Source: Anaerolineae bacterium (lineage in GTDB: Bacteria > Chloroflexota > Anaerolineae > B4-G1). Taken from it: a stretch of DNA of 9,063 bases. Below, one piece after another: positions 1-5,802 of this stretch; position 1 is the stretch's first letter, and each line of letters starts with the position of its first letter. The notes under the pieces were generated by a model. That model saw only the letters and a list, made by a program, of their open reading frames with translations. It was not told where the DNA came from and ran no database searches. Location: positions 1 through 9,063 of the forward strand of contig JAUWOI010000147.1 in NCBI GenBank assembly GCA_030612185.1. Direction: 5' to 3'. The position numbers were made by a program, and so were the translations under genes.

Positions 1-345
1 TGCCGTCGCGATGCGCTGCGAAACACCCGCTTCCTCGATCGGAACGATGCGCACTTCGATCTCGGGGTGCTCGGCCATGCACCCAGCCGCCACTGCCTCG
101 TACACGTTCACGCGGTCTTCCTCGTTGTCGGTGGTCCAGAACTCGACGACGGTCTTCTCGCCCGGTTCGACAGGCACTTCCACCGTGACCTGGACCTCTT
201 TCTCCACCTCGACCTCGCCCTCTTCCTTCTCGGTCACGACGCGGGTGACCTCCACCTCGACAACCTCCGGCGCGGGCGCCGCGCAGGCCGCCAGCAGGCC
301 AACCAGGATAGCGCCAACCATCAGCAGATACATGTACTTCTTCAT
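1..345 (-). CDS. Sugar ABC transporter substrate-binding lipoprotein, family 1 (N-terminal 115 aa, runs off left edge)
   Basis: Probable extracytoplasmic solute receptor of a carbohydrate ABC importer. Only the first 115 codons are in the window. The N-terminus is a lipoprotein signal: MKKYMY, a hydrophobic core, then a lipobox LLAAC with the lipidated cysteine at residue 21. Residues 22-63 form a low-complexity linker rich in V and E (EVEVTRVVTEK style), which I associate with Chloroflexota lipoproteins. The mature domain begins near residue 64 with VVEFWTT, followed by EDRVNVYEAV and HPEIEVRIVPIEEAGVSQRI, the usual opening of family 1 sugar-binding proteins. The start is fixed by an AGGAGGAG Shine-Dalgarno about 7 nt before the ATG. 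It lies 88 bp downstream of the lacI-type gene in the same direction, and I see no separate promoter between them, so co-transcription is likely. The ligand cannot be told from this fragment. Confidence 0.9.
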   Translation of the reverse strand, partial: MKKYMYLLMVGAILVGLLAACAAPAPEVVEVEVTRVVTEKEEGEVEVEKEVQVTVEVPVEPGEKTVVEFWTTDNEEDRVNVYEAVAAGCMAEHPEIEVRIVPIEEAGVSQRIATA

Positions 346-433
346 CTCGAAACTCCTCCTTAATTGTTAGATAGTGGATTTGACGGAAACTACTGAGAGT
401 GTTCGCGGTTCTATTCTATCTGGCGTATGTTCA

Positions 434-1468
434 TCACCTCCTCATTACTCCCTGCGAAGCGGATGCTCCGCAAGACTCTCGCACGACCAACTGCGGCCGC
501 AAGATCACGTGCCGTTCTTCCAGCGTCTCTCCTTGCAGCAGGTGGATCAGCATCTCGCAGATGCGCTGCCCAATCTCGTAGACGGGCTGCCGCACAGTGG
601 TCAACGGCGGGTGGGAGTGGGCCGCCAGGGAGACATCGTCGAAGCCAGTCACGGCCACGTCCCGTCCGACCCCCAGCCCCTGGACGGCGCTGATAACCCC
701 TAACGCCATCAGGTCGTTGCAGGCAACGATGGCACTGGGAGGATCGTCCCGCATCAGGAACGCACGCCCGACCTCGTAACCACTGCGCTCTGTCAGGTCG
801 CCATGCTTCACCAGCGTTTGCTCAATGGACAGGCCCGCCTCCGACATGGCCTCCTCGAACCCCAGCCGGCGGTAGTGGGCAAACATCAGATTCTCCGGGG
901 GAAGGATGATAGCAATGCGGCGGTGACCCAGGTTGATTAGATGCTGTGTTGCCTCACGAATACCGGCAGTGCCGTCTACATCTACGTAGCAGAAACCGTC
1001 CTCCATACGAGAGCGACCGAAGGCGACGAAGGGGAACTGCTGCTCCAGCAGGTAGGCGATACGCGCATCGTGCTCGCGGGTGCGCACCACCAGCGTGCCA
1101 TCCACGCGGCGTCCCTGGACAAAGCGTTCGTAGGCCTGCGCCTCAGATGGCGTGTCCGGGGAGCAGGTGGAGACGAGGACATCGTAGTCCTGCTCGCCGG
1201 CAGCGTTGCCGATGCCGGCCAGCAACTCGCTGAAGTAGGGATCCGAGAAGCGCGGGCCGAAGGTGGGAATGATGAAACCAATAGTGTCGGTGCGCTGCTT
1301 CTGCAGCCGGCGAGCGGTGACATTGGGATGGTAGCCCATCTCCCGTGCAGCCTGCAAAACCCGCTGGCGCGTGGTGGGGGCGACACCGGAGTAACCCGCC
1401 AGGGCTCGCGAAACAGTGGCGACTGAGACGCCCAGTTTGATGGCAATGTCCTGCAAGGTCACGGGCAT
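434..1468 (-). CDS. LacI/GalR-family transcriptional repressor
   Basis: A 344-aa sugar-responsive repressor, full length for the family. Residues 4-23 form the helix-turn-helix (TLQDIAIKLGVSVATVSRAL). Residues 49-58 form the hinge helix (NVTARRLQKQ), whose Leu55 matches the leucine that wedges into the central CG step of LacI-type operators. The rest, from about residue 62 (TIGFIIP), is a periplasmic-binding-protein-like effector domain with typical motifs: NLGHRRIAII, IVACNDLMALGV, VTGFDDVSLAAHSHPPLTTVRQP. The start follows a weak AGGAA. It is the first gene after a consensus promoter with two matching operators, so autorepression is expected. The next gene on the same strand encodes a sugar-binding lipoprotein, which suggests that this protein controls that transporter. 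The inducer is unknown. The family call is very secure; the target sugar is not predictable. Confidence 0.96.
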   Translation of the reverse strand: MPVTLQDIAIKLGVSVATVSRALAGYSGVAPTTRQRVLQAAREMGYHPNVTARRLQKQRTDTIGFIIPTFGPRFSDPYFSELLAGIGNAAGEQDYDVLVSTCSPDTPSEAQAYERFVQGRRVDGTLVVRTREHDARIAYLLEQQFPFVAFGRSRMEDGFCYVDVDGTAGIREATQHLINLGHRRIAIILPPENLMFAHYRRLGFEEAMSEAGLSIEQTLVKHGDLTERSGYEVGRAFLMRDDPPSAIVACNDLMALGVISAVQGLGVGRDVAVTGFDDVSLAAHSHPPLTTVRQPVYEIGQRICEMLIHLLQGETLEERHVILRPQLVVRESCGASASQGVMRR

Positions 1469-1502
1469 GGAACAAGATTCCTGTACGAGAGGAAAGCGGG
1501 AA

Positions 1503-1518
1503 TCTAAAACGTTTTAGA
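1503..1518. promoter_or_regulatory. LacI-family operator O2, just after the start point
   Basis: TCTAAAACGTTTTAGA is a perfect 16-bp palindrome sharing the 14-bp core of O1. It falls at about +3 to +18 of the predicted lacI transcript. Its centre is 32 bp from that of O1, close to three helical turns, so the two sites face the same side of the DNA and could be bound cooperatively. Confidence 0.87.
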
Positions 1519-1527
1519 ACTACCAGT

Positions 1528-1556
1528 ATTATACCCTAAAACGTTTTAGATGTCAA
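1528..1556 (-). promoter_or_regulatory. Consensus sigma-70 promoter for the lacI-type gene
   Basis: On the minus strand TTGACA (1551-1556) is followed by exactly 17 bp and TATAAT (1528-1533). Both hexamers are perfect consensus. The predicted start point is near 1521, leaving a 5' leader of about 53 nt before the repressor ATG at 1468. Without repression this should be a very strong promoter, consistent with tight operator control. Confidence 0.88.
1536..1549. promoter_or_regulatory. LacI-family operator O1, inside the promoter spacer
   Basis: CTAAAACGTTTTAG is a perfect 14-bp palindrome with the central CG step typical of LacI/GalR operators. It lies wholly between the -35 and -10 hexamers of the minus-strand promoter, so a bound repressor would directly exclude RNA polymerase. 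Confidence 0.88.
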
Positions 1557-1591
1557 GGGGGTTGGGCCAGTTTTCTCCACTTTCCACTGAG

Positions 1592-1620
1592 TTGACGGCA
1601 GTTATGAGCCATGTTATACT
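1592..1620 (+). promoter_or_regulatory. Sigma-70 promoter for the tsaC-cysC gene run
   Basis: TTGACG (1592-1597), a 17-bp spacer, then TATACT (1615-1620) preceded by an extended -10 TGT at 1612-1614. Each hexamer differs from consensus at one base. The predicted start point is near 1627, about 234 nt upstream of the tsaC ATG. It is divergent from the lacI promoter, with 35 bp between the two -35 elements, and carries no LacI operator of its own. Confidence 0.7.
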
Positions 1621-1677
1621 TCGGCGCTAATGCGCTTCCGATCGCACCAGCCCGAAGAGCAGGTGTAGGGCTCCCCA

Positions 1678-1700
1678 GCGCCGCCTGTTTACGGCGGCGC
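1678..1700 (+). other. GC-rich hairpin in the tsaC leader
   Basis: GCGCCGCC (1678-1685) pairs perfectly with GGCGGCGC (1693-1700) around a 7-nt loop. No T run follows, so it does not look like a simple intrinsic terminator. Its right arm overlaps the first tandem-repeat copy. Confidence 0.6.
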
Positions 1701-1797
1701 GGGCCAGACGCCATCCGCTTACAGCATCGCGGGCCAACGCCATCTGCTTACAGCATCGCGGGTCAGACGCCATCCGCTTACAGCATCACAGGTTAGG
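1691..1797. repeat. 30-bp tandem repeat, about 3.6 copies
   Basis: Units run 1691-1720, 1721-1749 (29 bp, one base deleted), 1750-1779 and a partial diverged unit 1780-1797. The conserved core reads ACAGCATCGCGGG followed by CAGACGCCATCCGCTT with few substitutions. The first copy differs at its left end, where it merges with the hairpin. The copies are directly adjacent with no spacers, so this is a minisatellite-like repeat and not a CRISPR array. Confidence 0.85.
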
Positions 1798-1860
1798 TCC
1801 TGATCGTCACCCACGCCCCCGCATTCGCGGCGGTCGCGTGTATTGTCCAGACCGATACCG

Positions 1861-2502
1861 ATGAAGGCCAAGGTTATTCACACAGGCAACGAGAACGCAC
1901 AACGTCGCGCTATCGAGGTGTTGAAAGCCGGAGGGCTGATCGCCCTCCCCACCGACACCGTCTATGGCGTGGCGGCACTTCCATGGAACGTGGAGGCTGT
2001 GGCCCGTTTATACGAAGCCAAGCGACGCCCACCCGACAGGCCCATCCCACTCCTGCTATCCGATGCCAGCCAGTTGAGCCGTGTCGCCACGCTGCCGTCC
2101 CGGTTCAGACGCTTGAGCACCCGCTTCTGGCCCGGCGGGCTGACCCTGGTGTTGCTCAAGACTGAGATAGTGCCCGACACGATCAGTGCCGGCCCCACCG
2201 TGGCTGTGCGTGTGCCTGATCCACCGTTCACCCGTGATCTCATCCGGGAGGCGGGTGGCGTGCTGGCGGCCACCAGTGCTAACATCTCAGGGCAGCCCAG
2301 TACCATCACCGCTAAGGAGGTCGAGGAGCAACTGGGGAGCTGGATAGACCTGATCCTCGATGGGGGTCCTTGTCGAGGAGGCGTCCCGTCCAGTATCCTC
2401 GACTGCACTATCTCTCCCCCGCTGCTGCTACGGCACGGGGCCGTCCCCGAGGCAGCCTTGTGTGCAGCCATCGGTCCAATCAAAATCCCAGAAAAGGAGT
2501 AG
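1861..2502 (+). CDS. tsaC: L-threonylcarbamoyladenylate synthase (TsaC/Sua5/YrdC family)
   Basis: Makes threonylcarbamoyl-AMP from threonine, bicarbonate and ATP, the first step of the universal t6A37 modification of ANN-reading tRNAs in the cytoplasm. The 213-aa product is one YrdC domain. It shows PTDTVYG (30-36), the basic motif KRRPPDRP (54-61), FWPGGLTLVL, VAVRVPDPP, TSANISG (138-144) and a closing SSILD...LLRHGAVP. It lacks the extra C-terminal Sua5 domain, so it is the short TsaC type. I chose ATG 1861; a TTG at 1843 in frame would add six residues, and neither has a clear Shine-Dalgarno. Its stop codon overlaps the ribosome-binding site of cysC. A relative with a different carbamoylation role (HypF-like) is unlikely at this size. 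Confidence 0.95.
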   Translation: MKAKVIHTGNENAQRRAIEVLKAGGLIALPTDTVYGVAALPWNVEAVARLYEAKRRPPDRPIPLLLSDASQLSRVATLPSRFRRLSTRFWPGGLTLVLLKTEIVPDTISAGPTVAVRVPDPPFTRDLIREAGGVLAATSANISGQPSTITAKEVEEQLGSWIDLILDGGPCRGGVPSSILDCTISPPLLLRHGAVPEAALCAAIGPIKIPEKE

Positions 2503-2509
2503 TAGAACA

Positions 2510-3052
2510 TTGTGTGATCAAAAAGGTTTCACTCTGTGGTTCACCGGCCTCTCGGGGTCGGGCAAGACCGCCATCGCGAAACTGGTCGAGCAGGAACTGC
2601 GCGACCTGGGCCTCAAGGTAGAGCGGCTGGACGGCGACATCGTGCGCCAGAGCCTGACCCGCGACCTGGGGTTCAGCAAGGAGGACCGGGACAAGAATAT
2701 CGAGCGGGTGACGTTCGTGGCGAAACTGCTCACCCGCAACGGCGTAGCGGTCCTCTGCTCGTTTATCTCCCCCTACCGGGAGCGGAGGGCCAAATCGTGC
2801 CGAGAGATCGGCGAGTTCATCGAGGTCTACGTCGAGTGCCCGGTTGAAGTGTGCGCCCAACGGGACGTGAAAGGGATGTACGCTAAAGCATTTGCCGGGG
2901 AGATCAAGAACTTTACCGGCGTCTCCGACCCCTACGAGGAACCCGAGGACCCTGGGATCGTCTGCCACACAGCGCAGGAGACGTTGGAGGAGAGCGCGGC
3001 GAAGATCATTGCCTACCTGGAGATGCACGAGTACATCCCAGTCGCGACGTAA
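2510..3052 (+). CDS. cysC: Adenylylsulfate kinase (APS kinase)
   Basis: Phosphorylates adenylylsulfate (APS) with ATP to PAPS, the activated sulfate used in assimilation or by sulfotransferases. The 180-aa protein is a standard stand-alone CysC: P-loop GLSGSGKT (13-20), RLDGDIVRQSLTRDLGFS with the DRDKNIERV motif (39-67), SFISPYRERR (84-93) containing the probable phospho-acceptor Ser87, and KAFAGEIKNFTGVSDPYEEP (126-145). The start is a TTG at 2510, seven bases after the tsaC stop and ten after an AGGAG that overlaps that stop. Upstream extension in the same frame is possible but would lie inside tsaC. No ATP sulfurylase, PAPS reductase or sulfotransferase is seen in the window, so its pathway partners must be elsewhere. 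The odd pairing with tsaC is probably an operon of convenience. Confidence 0.95.
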   Translation: MCDQKGFTLWFTGLSGSGKTAIAKLVEQELRDLGLKVERLDGDIVRQSLTRDLGFSKEDRDKNIERVTFVAKLLTRNGVAVLCSFISPYRERRAKSCREIGEFIEVYVECPVEVCAQRDVKGMYAKAFAGEIKNFTGVSDPYEEPEDPGIVCHTAQETLEESAAKIIAYLEMHEYIPVAT

Positions 3053-3054
3053 GG

Positions 3055-3345
3055 CGCATCTTCTCACCCTGCGGGGGCAAAGAGCAAAACGACCGCGAGA
3101 AAGAATTACTCAACGAGTTCGAGCGCCAGCGCGAACCTGCTTAAGCACCTCGGCTTGGCAATGAGGCGCAACTGCGCCACATCCTAGCCGTCGTCCTGGG
3201 ACGCGCCGTCACCCGGCCATACCCGGAACGCGACTGCCACAACGCCTGGCTGAACCGCGTCATTCTGGAGTCCAAAGCGCCAGACGCTTTCCAGGGCCGT
3301 TTTGCCAGCCGCGCACTCCATGAGACATTCGAGCAACTCAGATGA
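3055..3345 (+). pseudogene. Coding-like remnant between cysC and the DUF2723 gene
   Basis: One frame here reads as plausible protein but lacks a usable start and has an internal stop. Up to TAA 3142-3144 it encodes a charged segment including KELLNEFERQREPA. After it comes a 66-residue stretch containing LRHILAVVLGRAVTRP, NAWLNRVILESKAP and GRFASRALHETFEQLR, ending in a TGA at 3343-3345 that overlaps the next ATG as ATGA. Codons in this part are strongly G/C-ending, like the real neighbours. I find no in-frame ATG, GTG or TTG after the previous stop. The simplest reading is a decayed or frameshifted gene that was once translationally coupled to the DUF2723 gene. I do not recognise the family. 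A sequencing error is an alternative. Confidence 0.45.
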
Positions 3346-5786
3346 GCCCTAACGATTCCCAATCTGAAACTTCCGATCTCAAATCTGGAACCCTGCGCCT
3401 GCTACCTATCCTGCTGTTCTCCGCCATCTTCACCCTCTACGCCACCACCGCCGCCCCCGGGGCCCTCTTCGGCGACCCCTCCGAGTACCAATTCATCCCC
3501 GCCATCCTGGGCATCGCCCACCCGCCTGGCTACGCCTTCTACAGCCTGCTGGCCAAACTCTGGCAGACCCTCGTCCCGCTGGGCACCATCGCCTTCCGCA
3601 CCAATCTCCTGGCCGCAGCCGCCGGTGCCTGGGTGGTGACGGCGGTATACCTTGTCGTTCAAGATTTGGGTGAGCAAGTACGAGTAAACGAGGAACGAGT
3701 AAATGAGTATATGCAGCCTCGTCTACCCATCCATCATTTACTCATTTACTCCTCCTCTATCTTCGCTGCCCTCTCTCTCGCCGCCTCCCCCGACATCTGG
3801 CAACACTCCATCCACGCCAATGCCCACATCGTCAGCACGGCGCTGGCTGCCACCCACCTTTGGCTCCTGATCCGCTGGTGGTGCACTGGACAAGACCGCT
3901 ACCTGGCCGCCTTCGCCGTGACCTTGGGCCTGGCCGCCACCCATCACCCCATCACCCTGATGGGCGTCCCGGCCTACGGCCTATTCGTTTTGGCCGTGCG
4001 CCCGCGCATCCTGCGTCAGTGGCGGACACTATTGTTGCTGGCTGGCTGCCTGTTACTGGGACTGACCCCGCTCCTCTACTACCCCCTGCGCAGCCTTAGT
4101 GCCCCCTTCGATCCCCCTCCCATGCACACCTGGGACGGTTTCTGGGGGCATTTCACCGCCAGGGGGCTGCGGGGCAACCTATTCCACTTCGGCCTAGCCG
4201 ATCAACCCGACCGGGCACTGGTCTTCTGGTCCCTCCTGCGGCTCCAATACTCCCTGCCAGTCATCACCCTCATCGTCGTGGGCCTCGTCTGGCTGGCCCG
4301 CCGCGCTCCCAAACCCGCCATCCTCATCTACCTCTTCCTCATTACTCATTTACTTTTCACCCTCAACACCGTCCAGGACGTGATGGCCTACCTGCTGCTA
4401 CCCTTCATGGCCCTGTCCATCACCGCCGGCGCCGGTGCACTGGCTCTCACCGACCTCCTGACCCGGCCAAATCGCAAATCGCAATTATTCATCGTCCATT
4501 GTTCACTTGTCATTTGTCATTTGTCATTTGTCATTCTGCCTCTCTACCAGGCCGCCCTCAACCTCCAACAGGGCATCTCCCTGCGCGACTTCACCGCCGC
4601 CGAGGAGTGGGTTGCCGCCGTCCATCAACGGTTCGATGGGCGTGGCGAGGGCGCGGTGCTCCTCTCCGACTGGGAACACCTGACCCCCCTCTGGGTCCAC
4701 GCTTACACCCAGGGGCAGAGACTAGACGAGGAAGATGTGACACCGGTCTACGCCTCCACCGCCAACCCGTGGGTCGAGTCAGTCTGGGCCCACATCGAGG
4801 AGGGCCCCATCTACCTGCCCGACTACCGTCCCGCCGTGCGCGACGCCGGCTTCCGCCTGGTGCCGGAGGGATCCTTCTACCGAGTCGTCGCCCCGCCGGT
4901 GACGGATGCCCATCCTGCCTATCCGCTGGACATCTGGGCGGACGACCGCGTCCACATCCTGGGCTACGATCTGCCCACTGATACTGTCCAGGCAGGTGAA
5001 CATCTGGAGTTGGTTCTCTACCAGAGCGTGCCGGAACCACTTGAGAGCATCTGGATGCCGTATGCACAACTGGGGCCGATCGAGGCCCGTTGGACGACCG
5101 ACAGCCGGTTGCTCACCCCCCAATGGCAACCGGGCGAAGTTATTGCCGAGAAATACGAATTGCCGATCCCATTCACCCTGCCGCCGGGGGAGTACCCGCT
5201 GCGCCTGGGCTATGCCGACCTGAGTGGCGGCCGGCCGGAACTGCTCCTCTCAACCGGCGGCACAACGGCGGAACTTGCAACCATCACCGTCCTTCCTAAT
5301 GCCAACGCCCCCCCGGCGGGAGTGCCAGAACGGACACTGGCGAACCTGGACAACCAGGTGGCGCTGATGGGAGCACGGGCGCGGTCTGGCTGGCAGGTGC
5401 GAGAGGCTCACTGGTCAGAACCACTGGTAGTCCAGGCCGGGCAACCCCTCCACCTGGCCCTGACCTGGCGTGCGCTGGTCTCCCCCCGCTACAGTTTCAC
5501 GATATTCATCCACTTGATAGATGGCGCAGGCCGCCCTGTCTTCATCCACGACTACACCCCCTTGGGCGGATCTTGTCCCACCTACCTGTGGTTCCCCAAG
5601 TGGCTGCCGGGGCAGACCCTCACCGACCCCTATCGGCTGGTTCTCCCGGCCGGCCTGCCTCCCGGCGACTACTGGCTGGAGGTGGGAATGTATGGGATGA
5701 CTTCCCTTCGTCGCCTTCCTGTGGTAGACTTAGCGGGGAACCTGGCTGGCGATCGGGTAATCCTGGGGCCGGTGCTGGTAGAATAG
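3342..5786 (+). CDS. DUF2723 (GT-C-like) polytopic membrane protein with tandem C-terminal beta-sandwich domains
   Basis: An 814-aa membrane protein with about ten hydrophobic segments in residues 18-405 and a large non-membrane tail. Near the N-terminus is the DUF2723 signature: GDPSEY (Asp45), then GIAHPPGYAFYSLLAKL (57-73) and FRTNLLAA. The acidic residue in the first loop and HPPGY fit GT-C-type glycosyltransferases; eukaryotic TMEM260 of this family is an O-mannosyltransferase. Residues of about 523-650 and 655-814 look like two copies of one beta-sandwich module, each with QAGEHLEL or QAGQPLHL followed by a late LPPGEYPLRLGY or LPPGDYWLEVGMY. The tail probably faces outside and may bind or present glycans. 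The start overlaps the preceding remnant by ATGA with no clear Shine-Dalgarno. Short AT-rich repeats are written into the coding sequence at several places. Its exact substrate is unknown. Confidence 0.88.
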   Translation: MSPNDSQSETSDLKSGTLRLLPILLFSAIFTLYATTAAPGALFGDPSEYQFIPAILGIAHPPGYAFYSLLAKLWQTLVPLGTIAFRTNLLAAAAGAWVVTAVYLVVQDLGEQVRVNEERVNEYMQPRLPIHHLLIYSSSIFAALSLAASPDIWQHSIHANAHIVSTALAATHLWLLIRWWCTGQDRYLAAFAVTLGLAATHHPITLMGVPAYGLFVLAVRPRILRQWRTLLLLAGCLLLGLTPLLYYPLRSLSAPFDPPPMHTWDGFWGHFTARGLRGNLFHFGLADQPDRALVFWSLLRLQYSLPVITLIVVGLVWLARRAPKPAILIYLFLITHLLFTLNTVQDVMAYLLLPFMALSITAGAGALALTDLLTRPNRKSQLFIVHCSLVICHLSFVILPLYQAALNLQQGISLRDFTAAEEWVAAVHQRFDGRGEGAVLLSDWEHLTPLWVHAYTQGQRLDEEDVTPVYASTANPWVESVWAHIEEGPIYLPDYRPAVRDAGFRLVPEGSFYRVVAPPVTDAHPAYPLDIWADDRVHILGYDLPTDTVQAGEHLELVLYQSVPEPLESIWMPYAQLGPIEARWTTDSRLLTPQWQPGEVIAEKYELPIPFTLPPGEYPLRLGYADLSGGRPELLLSTGGTTAELATITVLPNANAPPAGVPERTLANLDNQVALMGARARSGWQVREAHWSEPLVVQAGQPLHLALTWRALVSPRYSFTIFIHLIDGAGRPVFIHDYTPLGGSCPTYLWFPKWLPGQTLTDPYRLVLPAGLPPGDYWLEVGMYGMTSLRRLPVVDLAGNLAGDRVILGPVLVE
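3681..3752. repeat. Octamer repeats forming a 13-bp inverted repeat inside the DUF2723 gene
   Basis: Left side: CGAGTAAA (3681-3688), CGAGGAA, CGAGTAAA (3696-3703), TGAGTATA. Right side: TCATTTAC twice (3734-3749). The arms GAGTAAATGAGTA (3697-3709) and TACTCATTTACTC (3739-3751) are perfect reverse complements around 29 bases. The 12-mer TACTCATTTACT occurs again at 4343-4354. The segment encodes residues 114-137 and is much richer in A and T than the flanking sequence. Confidence 0.85.
4469..4535. repeat. Heptamer repeat island inside the DUF2723 gene
   Basis: AAATCGC occurs twice (4469-4482). Then TCACTTG (4503-4509) leads into three perfect TCATTTG copies (4510-4530) and a partial TCATT. 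With a 7-bp period the repeat passes through all three codon phases, giving a membrane-helix segment CSLVICHLSFVIL near residue 390. Confidence 0.85.
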
Positions 5787-5802
5787 GAAGCAAGGAGGAG
5801 CA

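Larger units (their letters stand above)
1621..1860 (+). other. Long 5' leader / intergenic region with hairpin and repeats, no recognised gene
   Basis: About 240 bases between the plus-strand promoter and the tsaC ATG. It holds a perfect 8-bp GC hairpin (1678-1700) and a 30-bp tandem repeat (1691-1797). A short reading frame (1630-1668, 12 codons) opens shortly after the predicted start point but resembles nothing known. The repeat copies differ in length (30, 29, 30), which argues against a conserved coding role. I see no riboswitch family that I can name. Confidence 0.6.

Noticed and set aside
346..433. Separate promoter for the sugar-binding lipoprotein
   Set aside because: A TAGAAT is present on the minus strand but nothing resembling a -35 lies 16-18 bp before it, so transcription from the lacI promoter is the simpler view.
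941..1426. Long plus-strand reading frame opposite the lacI-type gene
   Set aside because: It is antisense to a full-length, clearly recognisable LacI protein; such open frames are expected in GC-rich DNA.
1611..1796. A 61-codon plus-strand reading frame across the tandem repeat
   Set aside because: Its ATG lies upstream of the predicted transcription start, there is no ribosome-binding site, and the 29-bp repeat copy shifts frame relative to the others, so the repeated peptide is a by-product.
1691..1797. CRISPR-like array
   Set aside because: The 30-bp units are directly adjacent with no unique spacers and no cas genes are near.
2360..2509. N-terminal extension of cysC
   Set aside because: The extension lies inside tsaC in another frame and has no CysC similarity; family homology and the AGGAG place the start at TTG 2510.
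4591..5067. Arginine- and glycine-rich minus-strand reading frame opposite the DUF2723 gene
   Set aside because: Low-complexity composition and lack of motifs mark it as an antisense shadow.
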